A stretch of 64,000 bases of DNA from Cenococcum geophilum 1.58 (taxonomy: Eukaryota > Ascomycota > Dothideomycetes > Gloniales > Gloniaceae): NCBI GenBank assembly GCA_001692895.1, contig KV748230.1, forward strand, positions 868,001-932,000, written 5' to 3'. Within the stretch, counting starts at the first letter, position 1. Each line of letters opens with the position of its first letter. The position numbers and the translations under genes were made by a program. Under the pieces are notes generated by a model. It searched no databases, had not been told where the DNA came from, and saw only the letters and a list, made by a program, of their open reading frames with translations. Shown one piece after another: positions 24,900 to 36,100 of the stretch.

Positions 24900-27800
24900 A
24901 CCTTAAGGTCCCTCTATAGTTTACTTAGGCGTGTCTTAATATACTTTATAACATTAAAGTTACGTTTATTTTACATTTTTTATATTATAGCGGCTTTAAT
25001 ATATAACTGTAGGGGGGGAATATTAGATTCCTTCTTAAGCAGTACTATAGCCGTTCGCTTATACCCACCTATAATACTTTAAAGGTAAGCTATCTAGACC
25101 TTTTAAAGTAGTTTAAGGAGTAATTTAGGGGGGCCCTTTTTAGTTTCTCTAATGGCCCAAATACTGGATCTATATATTATGGTTAGCCGGACAACTACTA
25201 TATATAGTAGGCGTAACCTCTAAAAGCATAGACCCTATATAAAATTAATAATCCTAGATAAAGCGATAAACTATACTTGGCCTTTATAGGCCGCTTATAC
25301 TATATATACGCTCTACCGAAGCTTACTATCTACCTATACTCCTAATACCCTTAGGCCCTAAACTGGTTAACCCTTAAAGCCTTAAATATAAATTATATGC
25401 TAAAGATCTGTAGATTAGTTACGTTTTCTTATAAAATAAATTAGCTAGTATTTCTTTAGTAAGAATTAAACTCTATAACGTTTTGCCTATTCTATATAAG
25501 TATTATAGGCTTTCTCTAGTATTTTACAATTCTCTATAGCTGTTAGCCCGTATATAATTAGGTTTATATTATTAATAAAGCCTATCCCCTAGGTCGCCCC
25601 TTCCTTAAAGGAGTTAAATAGGTTGCTTATAAAGAAAAGAAAGAGAATAGGCAAGAGGGGTAATCCTTGTAGTATTCCTATTATAACTATAATAGGGGGG
25701 CTCTGGTATCCGCTAAAGACTAATAATATTTCTTTCTAGCCTATAAACCCTTAGACAAATTATATAATCCATTCTAAGAAGCCCTTTACCCTAAGGATAT
25801 ATAGGAGACGCTTATAGGGTATATTATTATAGGCACTACTAATATTTAGGCTAAGTATTAATACTATAAAGTCCTTTTATATCGCCTATATAGATTTAAT
25901 AGTGGCAGCGAGTAGCGTAAGTGCTAATAGTGTTAAGCAGTTCTTTCTTGCCCCTATTTAGCTTTATAGTAGTAGGGCGTGTTCCTCTATTATATCTGCT
26001 ATACGTTCCGCTATTACCCTTTCTAAGATCTTACTAAGGGTGTTTTCTAAGGTAATAGGGCGGTAGCTTCCTAGGATTAAGTAATCTGCTTTACCTTTTT
26101 TTAATAGGATAACCGTTATTATAAATCTTCTAAGTCGCGGGTAGTAGCCTATAGCAAAGCATGCTTTAGCTATATCTACAAGCCAAGGTGCTATAAGTGG
26201 CCCATAGGTTTTTAGGGCCTTATTTAGAATCCCATCTAGTCCTAGTACTATATTATTTAAAAGGCGGCTAATAGTTCTAGCCATTTCCTTTATTATTATA
26301 TCGCTGTTAACCCACAGGCGAGTCACCAGTGTTTTACCTATAATATTACTAAGGTCTACTAGAGCTGGTTAGGGGAAGAACCTTTTTATAAGAATCTTTA
26401 TCTTCTTATTATTATTATTTATGGCCTATAATTCTCCTACTCTTTATAGGGGTAGTAGGTATAGGTTTTCTACTAGGCGCCCTACCTTTTTCTTTACCTA
26501 TTTTGCTATAGCCTAAAGGCCCTTATTATAGGGGAGGCTCGGGTTAAAAATATACTTATTTATAAACCGTCTCTAGTTATTTCTTATTTTTTTTTTAGGA
26601 TATTCTTTAGCTAGTTTCTTGTATCTTTATATTATCTCTTATCTTTAGGGTTATAGCTGCTTATATATTTCCTTCTTACTTATTATTAGCTGGTAACCAG
26701 AACTGTGTATTATATAGACTATATATATCGCGTATAAGGGCCTAGTTTTAAAATTAGGCAGTACTCTTCTAGCCTATTTTTAATTACTGCCTAGATCCTT
26801 TTTAGTCTTTAGTTAATTTCCTCAGGGGTAGCTAATAAGCCTCGCTTATTTAGTATTAGGTAGATTTCTTCTAGGTCTTAAAGTTATTATTTAACTATAT
26901 TAAGGAAACTATCTATCTTAAGCTTCCTTATTACGTATCTTTTTTTATTTAGTTACGCTTTAGTATCTAGGTCTAGCTATATCTAAATAGGAATATAGTC
27001 TAGGGTAAGTACCTATTCTTCTTTAGGGTTGTACCTTTTAAGTCTCTAGTATAGGCCTTTATCTATAAATATAAGGTTAATTATACTTTTAGCGGTGCCT
27101 TATTGCCATATAATTACTCCTAGGGGGGTAGCTAGCTTAAGGCCCTAGATATCTATAGCTCTTAGTAGGTACTCTAACTGTTAATCTGCAGCAATATAGA
27201 TACCCCCCTACTATGGGTAGTAGAGGTTTATATCTCTTAGTAGAATAAACTCTATACCTTTAGTTTCTAGTAAGCTTATTACTAATATAATATTCTCTAT
27301 TTATAGGACCCCTTTAACCCTAGGGTTATATATATTAATAATTTATACTAGTCCCCTATATATTTAGATTATTATAACTATAATATCTAGGTTAACTGCC
27401 TACTGTAACTATAAGAATAGGCTAATAGCCTTACTAATTATAAAGTACACGCGTATAGCTGCTTTTAGTTTATATAGGAGCTGGAATCCTTAGGGGCAGT
27501 ATATTAATTATATAAAGGTATTATAATACAGTTCTTATATAGTAAGGATATAGTATTTCTCTAGGTCTAGACTGTCTAGTAGGGGCCTTATAAGGCGGTG
27601 GTTTATATTACCACAGTTATACTATATAATAGATAGGTAGCGGACCCCCAGTAAGGGTCCTTTAACTCTCCTTTATTTCTTACTTCTTCTATTTTTACTT
27701 TCTCTAAAATATTCGGAGCTTCTATCTCTTATATCTACACCCTAGTTACTACTTATTTTATATAAAGCTTTCCATTCCCATATCTTATATTTCTATTAGC

Positions 27801-27900
27801 GCTTTTATATCTAAATATATTATTATTACTGGTTCTTTCCCTATTCTTACTAGTCGGCTATATACCCTTTATAGGTTGGCTATAAATATTATATTTGCCG
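24900..27900 (-). pseudogene. LINE copy 2 ORF2 (reverse transcriptase)
   Basis: The clearest piece is an open stretch of 120 codons (26326 down to 25964). It contains GLDGILNKALK, APWLVDIAKACF, and GSYRPITLENTLSKILERV, typical of the fingers/palm part of non-LTR reverse transcriptases of the fungal Tad1/I-related group. Upstream (to about 27900), where an AP-type endonuclease is expected, I see only decayed frames. The part downstream of 25900 is also broken. The assignment to ORF2 is firm; the exact ends are approximate. Confidence 0.8.
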
Positions 27901-29050
27901 TATTAAGTCTAATTCTTAATTATTTTAGTCTTAAGCCTACTATTACTGTCTATAGAGGTCTTCCTACAGGGCGTTCTCTCCCTTATGTCCCCTATAACCC
28001 TTATATCCCTAATTAGTCTAGTAATATTACGCGGCGTCGCTTCTAGCCTATTAAGGCTTAGGATAGCTAGCCTAGCCCTTTAGTATTAAAGGTAAAAAAC
28101 GCTAGGAAGGTGCCTATATCCCCCTAGCTTATCGCCTATTATTTCTATTTATATAACCTAGTATATAGTTATTCCCGCAGCTATTAAGCCCTTACCTTCC
28201 GTCTCCTATATTTAATATAGTCTTCTCTCTCCTATACCTTATATATACTTTAGTAGCAGTTTACGCATTTTATTTAGTCTTAATTTAAGTAATATCTTAT
28301 ATTATAGGGGCCTATATAGTGGCCATAGCACACCTATACTACGTATATAGATTAGGTGTATCCCCATTATATATAGCGATAGCATTGTTCTAGGCGTAGT
28401 CTATAGTTATAAAGCCTTATATTGTATATAAGGCCATTTATAATTATTTCTTTTTAAATAAGGAGTTTTTATATTCCTAGTATATATATACTAACAATAA
28501 GGGAGCCATATATTCGTCCGGCGTCTCCCTAGCAAGTCTCTAGCAACCCTTATATCCTCTTATTATTCTTATTATATACTTAGTTTACATTTTCCTATTA
28601 AAGCTATTAGATTTAGGTAATTTTAAGTCCTAGTATAAGGCGTTCCATTTATCTTACTATCTCCTATATAATTGCTATATTGTCCGCCTAGCGTCCCTTT
28701 TCTACCCTAAGGCTTATAGGAACCGCTAGGACTTTAACTAGGTAATCCTTACGGAGTACTTTTATGCTAATATGTTCTCCTAGCCTATCCCCTACCCTTA
28801 CAGCTCGTTCCTTTACCTATTAGTCCTTTAGGGTAACTTTAATATCTCCGCTCTTAAGGTATTAGACTGCAATAATATTATAAACCTCTTTACGTATCTT
28901 TATAAGGACTTCTATTTCTAATTATCCCCTAAGCCCCTCTACTTATTCTATATTTGGTTATATTATAATTATATACCCAGTTATTAACTTAAGGGGGGTA
29001 GGTTCCCTATACTATAAAAGCGCAGCTACGGCAGCCTAGGTGCGGTTTAC
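27900..29050 (-). pseudogene. LINE copy 2 ORF1 (gag-like, zinc knuckle)
   Basis: This is the region between the 5' UTR and ORF2. At 28343-28384 a knuckle is readable as Cys-X2-Tyr-X4-Tyr-X4-Tyr, so three of four ligands of a CCHC motif have been lost through TGY/CAY-to-TAY changes. The same site is present in copy 1 near 1750-1800. ORF1 proteins of this type bind the element RNA. Confidence 0.65.
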
Positions 29051-29519
29051 CGGTAAAAAGGGGTTATACTTATTTTTAATTTTACTTAGCTATTAGAGGA
29101 TTTAATTAAGGGTTTGCTAAAGGGGCGCCTAAGGTTCGCTAGACTAGCAAAGCCATTCTACTAGCTATATTAGTTTGTTATAGCTAACAGTTACTCCCCC
29201 ATAATTCTGGATACTAGACACATCTAATAGGCTTTATATTTTATTAGATGCCTTCTTAATAGAGGTATTTCCGCTTTATAGTGTGGTATTCGCCCATCTT
29301 TATTATAGAGGGCCATTGCTAGGCGTAGTTCTAACGGTCGCGCGCGAGTACGAGCCACTATTGTTTAACGTGTGCCTCCCCTGCAATACATACATCTTAG
29401 GGGGATTCTCTAGGTGTTTTTCAGGGTTCTTTTGGTTGGTTTTAGTCTTTTTGGGCCGGGTGTAGCAAGAGCTCCTTTTATACAAGGCAATGAGGGCTAT
29501 AGATTTAGTTTGCTGTAGG

Positions 29520-30925
29520 TTACTATTACTAATTATATAGTTTATATATAATATAACGCTATAGGAAAGAATAGGCATATTACTATTTAAGGCAAATTAT
29601 AGATATAAGCTAAGAATATTATTATTACTATAATAAGTAAAGAAAATAAGTAGTATAGCTAAAGAAAGAATAAAGATATTAATAAATCTTTATATAAACC
29701 TTATAGAATTAATAAAGAAAGTATAAAAAAGAATAAAAAGATACTATAATACTAAGAGATCTAAGGGACCAGATCTTAAGGAGGGAGATAAAGTATAGCT
29801 ACTATATAAAATTTTTAAGAGTTAACAACTAAGTAAAAAATTAAACTATATTAGGCTAGGACCTTTCGAAATTATATAAAGGATTTTATTAGTTATATTT
29901 AAGTTAAACCTACTAGCTAAAATAAAGATCTACTCTATATAGTATATTATAATACTAGAGCTAGTATATAGGAATATTAAGCCACTAGTTTATAAGGTAG
30001 ATATATATAGAGGGTAAAACGAAGATAAATAGTAAGTTATAAAGATTATTAGTTATAAGGATATTAATAACGAAATATAGTATAAGGTTAAGTAGATAGG
30101 CTATACTAAGACTACCTAGGAACTATTAAAGAATTTAAAGAATGTTATAAGAAAGGTATAGGAGTATTAAAAGAAATTAGGTTAGGTAGTATTAATAAAG
30201 AAGGATTACTAAAGAATAAGTCACCTAAGGGGGACCTAAGAAGAGTAGTTGCTAAACTACTTAGATCTATTTCCTTCTCTATTAAAAGAGAATCCGTTTT
30301 TTTATTATTAAGTTTCTATAAACCCTATTCTATAAGTTTTTACTCCTTAAAATAGACCTTTTTATAAACCTTCTTAAGACGGATTAACTAAGTAGACGCC
30401 GTAAGATAAGACTTAAGGGCCCGTTACTAAGTATTAGCAGTCTTTTATTTTGCGTTATAAGAACGGTGTAACTCCGCTAAAGTAATAAATAGTTTATTAT
30501 TTAGCCGCGTAATAGTAAATTAAATATAAGACCCTAAGATAAATTAATTAAGAAACTAGATAACTATTAAGAGTAATAAGTTGTGTATATTTAGTATTAG
30601 AGATAAAGTAAATATTATAGGATAAATAAATATTCGCTTTAGTATACTTTAAATAAGAGGACGGTTATTGCGAAAATAGGTTTGCTAGGGCAACGTAAAC
30701 TAATCCCTCTTTTAAACAGTAAGAATATAGAGACGGTATAATCTCACTAAGAGATAATATTATAGTAATAGTGCGAATGCAACGAGCAGTTAAAGAAAAA
30801 GAAATTACTTTAGGTATAATAAGCAATAATATTAACTAAATTAATTAGACGGATATTATACCTCTAGTAAATAATTTAGAGATATTAAGAATCTTTAAGA
30901 ATAAAGATAAAGAGGAGGGAGATAG
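29520..30925 (+). pseudogene. Gypsy C integrase end, 3' leader and polypurine tract
   Basis: The segment starts with the LINE target duplication and continues integrase in register with Gypsy A (4684 onwards). It then runs into the C-terminal part (to about 30180) and the long 3' leader (about 30230-30905). A polypurine run (agaggagggagatag) ends at 30925. Because A lacks this junction and C keeps it, this copy is the best guide to the uninterrupted 3' half of the family. Confidence 0.87.
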
Positions 30926-31332
30926 TATTATGGACGCTTTAAGTATAATATTAAAACTACTTAGAAAAGAGTTAGAAGAAGCTAGTTAGTTAATTTAAGC
31001 ACAGTCTAGAGTAGAGCCGGTAAAGCTATATAATAAGGAATGGTAACTAAGGTCACGTAATATAATCTATATAATCTATAATAAAGTAGATAAAACACAT
31101 ATATATTATATATAAGAAGGATTTTATAGAAGTACGGTTATGTATTTAAGGACCCTTAGTCCCTACCTAGATAGTTCCTTCCTCTATAGTAATTCTTAGA
31201 ATATAATTAGAGTTAATCTATTAGGCAACTACTCTACTAGTTATTATTACATTGTTAACTTTAATTTGTATTACCTATACACCTAGCCTAATAATGAGCC
31301 CACCGTAGTTCCTACTATAAGGTTCCGTTACA
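30926..31332 (+). repeat. Gypsy C 3' LTR
   Basis: This 407-bp LTR begins tattatggacgct and ends aaggttccgttaca. It keeps the TTACA end that RIP has changed to TTATA in the 5' LTR. Confidence 0.92.
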
Positions 31333-31337
31333 TGGAT

Positions 31338-32122
31338 AAGGAGCTAAAGATACTAGTAACTATAGGCTATAATAAGGAAGAGTATAGTAGGGAGGAGCTG
31401 CTAGTAGACACTTTACGGATTATAATGACTAGGGAGTTAAATAATAAGCGTAAGAAGCTCTAGCAGCGCATAAAGAAGAGGGAGATAAGGAAAAAGAGGG
31501 AAAAGGAAGAAGGTAAGCGCTAAAGGTAAACGCGAGCGCGAGCGCAGGAGTAGGTGCCTAACTTCTCCTTATCCTCCTTATCCTTTTTATCTTCTAACGT
31601 ATTATTAGGTAACACTCTAGGTATTCCAATTATACTAGATAGCGAGGAGCCAGTTAAGAATTCTAACTACTCTCCGCTAGGCTCCACCTAGTTAGATATT
31701 GCTAAAATAGCATCTATAATATCTACTTATAGTAAATGCGGGATTTCTAAGGAGTTCCTCCGGGTAACGTTAAAGCTCATTCAGCTACGTCTTATAAAAG
31801 ATAACTCCCTCTTAGAAATTTTTTTAAACGGCGAAGCTATTAATTAAGACGCGTTTATGCTATGGATGTGTTTTAGTATAATTAAGTAATATGTTAAAGG
31901 ATAAGTCGAATTCTAATAATAGAGCTATAATTAATTTTAATTTGGGGGTAAAGCTTATGGGTTTATTTAGATCTATGCTAGAAAAGTAGACTTAAAGTCA
32001 TTTATTTTTCTTCTAAAAGGAAATAACAAAATTCCTCTAATTAACTCGCTAGTAGGCTAGCAAATCACAGTAAAGATAAAGGACGACACTCCTAAGGCCA
32101 AATCCACGCGTTAATGTGCTTC
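31338..32122 (+). pseudogene. Decayed protein-coding sequence, unknown family
   Basis: One frame stays coherent for about 260 codons, with stops nearly all where Gln or Trp would be expected after RIP. It has an acidic start (NKEEYSREELL), a strongly basic Lys/Arg/Glu stretch around 31440-31530 that suggests a coiled or nucleic-acid-binding segment, a Ser/Leu-rich linker, and a more hydrophobic second half ending near KIKDDTPKAKS. I do not recognise the family. It lies directly against the right target duplication of Gypsy C, so that insertion may have split the gene; a frame left of 16804 would join in phase. Confidence 0.5.
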
Positions 32123-32927
32123 TCCTACATATAGTTAAGCCTCCTCTAGCATAGTATTCTCGGATCTGCTAGATACAACGCAGATTATAAAGGTAGATTT
32201 AGTCTTTTCCGAAGTTCTTATAATGGTTAATGCTTCTTTACAAGCAGGAGCTTAGTGTCTGCATAAGCGATAAACAAAAAACGTCAATTCCCTAAGCAGA
32301 GGCTTGACGCTTTAATGCCTCGGCGCCTAAGCGGGCTGACTCACATAGACATTCTTTACCCGTGTATATTGTAAAGTTATCTTAAGTGCCTCAGACCCTT
32401 AGTGAGGAATCTACCTTTACACCTTTATACAGAACTTATACAGCACTTATACAGCCCACGTAACGTACGAGGTTAATTCCTCACAGAGGGTCTGAGAGTA
32501 AATGGGCGTAGTTTACCACCCCTCCCACCTATAAATTACGTTCGTATCGTCGCCTTTGCGCCTAGCGTACAAAGAGCCTCCTACGGCGTAACAGAGTTCC
32601 TTCCCTATAGCACCACCGTCAAGCTCTTACTATTTATAATACTTATAAAAGGGTCTTATTTAAGCCTTGGAGCCTTGCTACAATACTAAGAAGTTATTAT
32701 TAGCTTTATGTCTGTGGCGCGCAAATTCATGCAAGGTCGCCACGCGGGTCGATAACTCCAATTAAAGCGATCACCAATCCCGACTAGTGCAAAACAAAAA
32801 CAACCCCGCACCACATGATTAATCATCACGGTGTATTGGCCATGCCTCCGTTACCTCAGCGAGCTCAGACGCGATTTTTTAGCTAGCGTCGGAATAATCT
32901 ACGCCACCTTCCGAATTGCAAAATCAC
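32123..32927. other. Less AT-rich intergenic region, no gene recognised
   Basis: This region has clearly more G and C than the retroelement DNA and retains many CpA sites, so RIP is weak here. No reading frame stands out. It contains the inverted-repeat element at 32390-32496 and a short tandem motif (tatacagcactta type) at 32434-32456. Confidence 0.6.
32390..32496. mobile_element. Small inverted-repeat element (MITE-like), 107 bp
   Basis: The arms are 21 bp each (32390-32410 and 32476-32496) and match at 19 of 21 positions as inverted repeats, starting ctcagaccct. The interior is about 65 bp with a tacagcacttatacag-type repeat. No clear target duplication is seen, so a plain hairpin cannot be excluded. 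Confidence 0.55.
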
Positions 32928-33861
32928 GTCTAAGGCACTTTGGCGAGATTTGTTAAAATTATGACCAAAATCCGCCAAGCGGAGATTGCGGATATCTAAT
33001 TCATTTATTTATACAACGTATTACTACTACCAAAAGTTAATACAATATTTTTAAGACTTAGGGCTTCTAAATGGTATAAATTTTATAATACGGCTATTGC
33101 CTAGTCCTAATATTAATTTTGTTAAAGTTAAAAAACGCGTTGTTAAAATTATAACCATATATTATATCTTATTAAATAGTCTGCTAATATAGATAAAAAT
33201 ATACAGATATAGAGATATCTACTACTTAAAGCTATTACAACACCCAGTAGGTACTATAGTTGGGTCCTGCCTTAAAAATATCCTCTCTTGGCCCGGAGTG
33301 TCTCCACTACTGCTAGGGGGCAGAGCCTCGTGCAGAGCCTTAGTAGAGCTTCGTGCAGAGCTTCGTGCAGAGCTTCGTGCAGAGCTTCGTGCAGAGCTTC
33401 GTGCAGGGCTTCGTGCAGAGCTTCGTGCAGGGCTTCGCGCAGAGCCTCTGTACGCAAAGCTTCGTGCAGAGCTTCGTGCAGAGCTTCGTGCAGAGCTTCG
33501 TGCAGAGCTTCGTGCAGAGCCTCCGCAGAGCTTCGTGCAGGGCTTTGTGCAGAGCTTCGTGCAGAGCTCCGTGCAGAGCTCCATGCAGGGCTTCGCGCAG
33601 AGCTTCGTGCAGAGCTTCGTGCAGAGCCTCGTACAGAGGTAGAATTGTGGCCTCTACCGCGACGACTTCCTCTCAACGTCGCGCGGGTATAAGGAGCTGA
33701 GGATCTCATAACTTATAGAGTAGGCTTTTCTCTATAATTTGGTGTAATTTTGATGTTAACAAGTATTGTAGGAGGGTAGATTAATTTCGTTAAAGTTAAT
33801 AAAGTCTTCTCATATAAATAGTGTTTAGGTTTTCTACAAATCTCGCCAAAGGGCCTTAGAC
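32928..33861. mobile_element. Candidate non-autonomous DNA element bounded by 26-bp inverted repeats
   Basis: The segment 32928-32953 (starting gtctaaggcactttggcg) is the inverted complement of 33836-33861 with a single mismatch. The 934 bp between them contain AT-rich spacer, the 12-bp minisatellite and no transposase. Terminal inverted repeats around a short non-coding core fit a non-autonomous DNA transposon, but no obvious target duplication is seen. The right arm overlaps by four bases a second small inverted repeat. Confidence 0.55.
33320..33635. repeat. 12-bp minisatellite, about 26 units
   Basis: The unit is gagcttcgtgca with occasional variants (gggcttcgtgca, gagcctcgtgca, gagctccgtgca) and one interruption near 33445-33465. 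Because the unit is a multiple of three and free of stops in most frames, five overlapping open frames of 114-145 codons appear on both strands, encoding four-residue repeats such as ELRA, SFVQ or ARSS. I treat them as by-products of the repeat. The CpA sites in the unit are intact. Confidence 0.9.
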
Positions 33862-33922
33862 TAAGAAATCGATCGAATATCCGAAGGAGTTTAGCGCGCC
33901 AGCGCAATCGATTTCTTGGTCT
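33858..33922. repeat. Short inverted repeat, 65 bp
   Basis: agactaagaaatcgat (33858-33873) pairs with atcgatttcttggtct (33907-33922), 15 of 16 positions, around a 33-base spacer with gcgcgcc. The only mismatch is a transition. Confidence 0.6.
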
Positions 33923-34081
33923 GAGCTTCTGAGGTAAATGCCTCCGGTCAACTCTCTGAAAACACCTACAAAATTCGCCACCTCACAACCCTCTAGCCGG
34001 AGCGGGTCGGCCGCCCTCCCTGCCAATGGGGGCGACATGCAATGACGGAGTACGTTTGTTATGGTTAGATATCTCTTATAA
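33923..34081. other. Short GC-richer spacer
   Basis: This is unassigned sequence left of Copia F, with a GC-rich part (gagcgggtcggccgccct) around 33999-34016. It ends in the tataa target site (34077-34081). The minus-strand open frame across it shows no recognisable protein. Confidence 0.5.
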
Positions 34082-34299
34082 TGTAAGCTTTGCAGTATAA
34101 AGAATTGCAAGAACGACTTGATTGTAATTCTATGGAAATCAAGTGATATAAATACATGAGGAAGGTGTTGGTAATAAGATGAAAGGGGAGACTACTACGT
34201 AACTAAAACAGTGTGATACGTAAGTGATACGCAGGCGATACGCAGTCGATACGCAGGTGATACGCAGGTGTTTTGGCATAGTACCAGTAGTCGGTTACA
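34082..34299 (-). repeat. Copia F 3' LTR
   Basis: This LTR is 218 bp, tgtaagc...ttaca on the plus strand. It carries a tandem array of an 11-bp unit (gtgatacgcag) about five times at 34203-34270, present also in the other LTR. The two LTRs differ at a handful of C/T and G/A positions. Confidence 0.93.
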
Positions 34300-34312
34300 C
34301 ACCCCCCCAGAT
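34300..34312 (-). other. Copia F polypurine tract
   Basis: On the minus strand this reads ctgggggggtg directly before the 3' LTR, the expected plus-strand primer site. Confidence 0.75.
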
Positions 34313-34339
34313 TTAACGGTGTAGTTAAAGCTGTAGAAA

Positions 34340-36100
34340 AATAAAGGTCAAAACTATGCCAAAATAGGAAATTTAGATACAATTTGGGAGTAGTAAAAGA
34401 ATGGGGTAACTATAACGGATATTGCGAATATCGCGGATATTGCGGATATTGCGAATTAATTAATCTGATGTTAAATATCCACTAAATTCAACTGCTTTAT
34501 CTATGCTTCGTGCTTTTAACGAGGTAAGATTTTAGTAAGACCGTCGGCAGGCATTTTGGCCGTAGAAACCCATTAAACGTTAATCTTTTTATCTTGGACT
34601 TCCTGTCTCAGCCAATGCTAATAGACGTCGATATATCAAAGCTTAGTATTAAGCTTTGGTGTATCCTGTTTTAGGAGTTATATAGTTTATATATTGTCGC
34701 AGAGTATAGTAAATTCGCGTTCTAAGTTAAAGCCAATTGCCTTAAAGAATCGTTGCCACCAGATGATTTCGACTGCGGTAGTAGATAGGGAAAGAAGCTC
34801 TGCTTTGGTAGTTAAGCGAGTTACTAATTGTTATAGGGTCGCCTTCTAATCGATTAGTCCTCCAAATAGGATAAAAAGGTATCCTTAAGAGCTCCGTCTA
34901 GTCTCTCTATTATCCGTAAATGCTGCGTCGGATACTCCATAAAAGGTGACATCTTCTCCTTTAGGGTTTCTAAAGTAGATGTGGGCTCCAAATACTTCGC
35001 CAGAGTATTTAATAGCTGTAGATTTTGTTCCAAGGCAGTAGGTAATTACTTGGTTTACTGCATCGAGGTGCTTTTAATTTAGATTAGTAAGGAATTCGGC
35101 TAGCTTAGAATACGTCTTAGCAATATTAGGTCTTTTAAATACGGCGAGGTATACAAGAGAACCAACTCGTTGCTAGTAGGCTAGAGTTCTTTAAGGATTT
35201 GTCTGCTAATCGGACGACGGAGTTAGTTTATTGGCAGGTAGTAGTATTCTAGGGAACCTTTCTGGTTGTATATTAAATTAACTGGCTATCTTTTTAATAT
35301 AGGAGTCTTGGCAGAGCTAGAGCTTTTAACTTAGTCGATCTCGTTTAATTTAAATTCCTAGGAACCACTGTAGGTCTCCTAGCGCACGGATCTTGTATCG
35401 GTGCAGCAGTTTTGCTTTAAATTCTTTAAGTCTTAAAAGGTCCTTCTTAGTAAACAGAACCGTAATATTATCTACATAGAAGAAGACAATAAGTCGTCTA
35501 TTGGTGTATAGGCAGTTAGTACCTAGGATAGGCTTTAATCCAAATTCGGCCAGTATACTAGTGAGCTCTTTATACCACAGTAGCGGTAATATTTTTAATC
35601 TATATAGCGCCATAAGTAGCTCTAGGACATGTCCATCTTAACCAAATCCTTCTAGGCAGTAGCAGTAGACTGGTTTGCTGAGCTTAGCGTTTATAAATGC
35701 GTTTACAGCGTTATACTATTAAATTTCTAAATTAAATGCGGCTGCTATAGCCATAAGGGCACGGAATATTTGAGCAGCTAGGGTTGCTGTATAGGTCTCT
35801 TCTTCGGTAATCTGTAGGTCTCCGCAGACACATAGTTAAGCTTTTAGCTTTTAAAGATAACTATTACTGTTAAGCTTATATTTAAAGACCTATTTTAATA
35901 GTAGGATCTGCTCGTTGCTTGCTTCTGCTTTTAGTACAGTCTTAAATGTCCCTCGGCGCTTTAGGTTATTGTATTCTTTTTCCATAGCCTTTTAAAAGCT
36001 AGTAGTTAAAGGATGCTTTCTTAGTTTTTTAAGGTTCTTTGGTTTAGGAGGAAGATTATCCTAATATAGAGATAAGGATCTAGTTCGGTTAATGTCCTTT
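34340..36100 (-). pseudogene. Copia F reverse transcriptase and RNase H
   Basis: An open stretch from 35613 to 35350 contains the Copia RT palm, with FFYVDNI followed by LLHRYKIRALGDLQWFLGI. The family motif is YVDD; here the second Asp codon is AAT (35467-35469), so the catalytic residue is Asn. The change is C-to-T on the plus strand in a CpA context, as RIP predicts. The RNase H part downstream (minus strand) is readable but interrupted. Confidence 0.88.

Larger units (their letters stand above)
23955..29519 (-). mobile_element. LINE (Tad1-like) copy 2, nested in Gypsy C
   Basis: This is a 5565-bp non-LTR retrotransposon on the minus strand, flanked by the 12-bp target duplication ttactattacta (23943-23954 and 29520-29531). 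Gypsy C integrase is continuous across it. Minus-strand order is 5' UTR (29519 to about 29050), ORF1 with a CCHC-type knuckle (28343-28384), an endonuclease-type region by position (about 27900-26750), RT (open part 25964-26326), then a downstream segment and 3' UTR. No clear poly-A tract is seen at the 3' end (23955). It is homologous to copy 1 from about 26590 to 29490. Confidence 0.9.
16804..31332 (+). mobile_element. Gypsy C, complete Ty3/Gypsy element with nested insertions
   Basis: Gypsy C is bounded by a 5' LTR (16804-17228) and a 3' LTR (30926-31332). The target duplication is cggat (16799-16803) against tggat (31333-31337), one C/T change. Internal order on the plus strand is gag, middle segment, protease, RT, RNase H, integrase, long 3' leader and polypurine tract. 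It is interrupted by a repeat block (about 18650-19650) and by LINE copy 2 (23955-29519). Without these it would be about 8 kb, as for Gypsy B. Confidence 0.9.

Noticed and set aside
29303-29578. 91-codon minus-strand frame as a gene
   Set aside because: It crosses the LINE/Gypsy junction, starting in Gypsy C and ending in the LINE 5' UTR, so it is a junction artefact.
33222-33709. Five overlapping open frames of 114-145 codons on both strands as repeat proteins
   Set aside because: They are an automatic result of a 12-bp stop-free repeat. No start context, flanking exon or family similarity supports any one of them.
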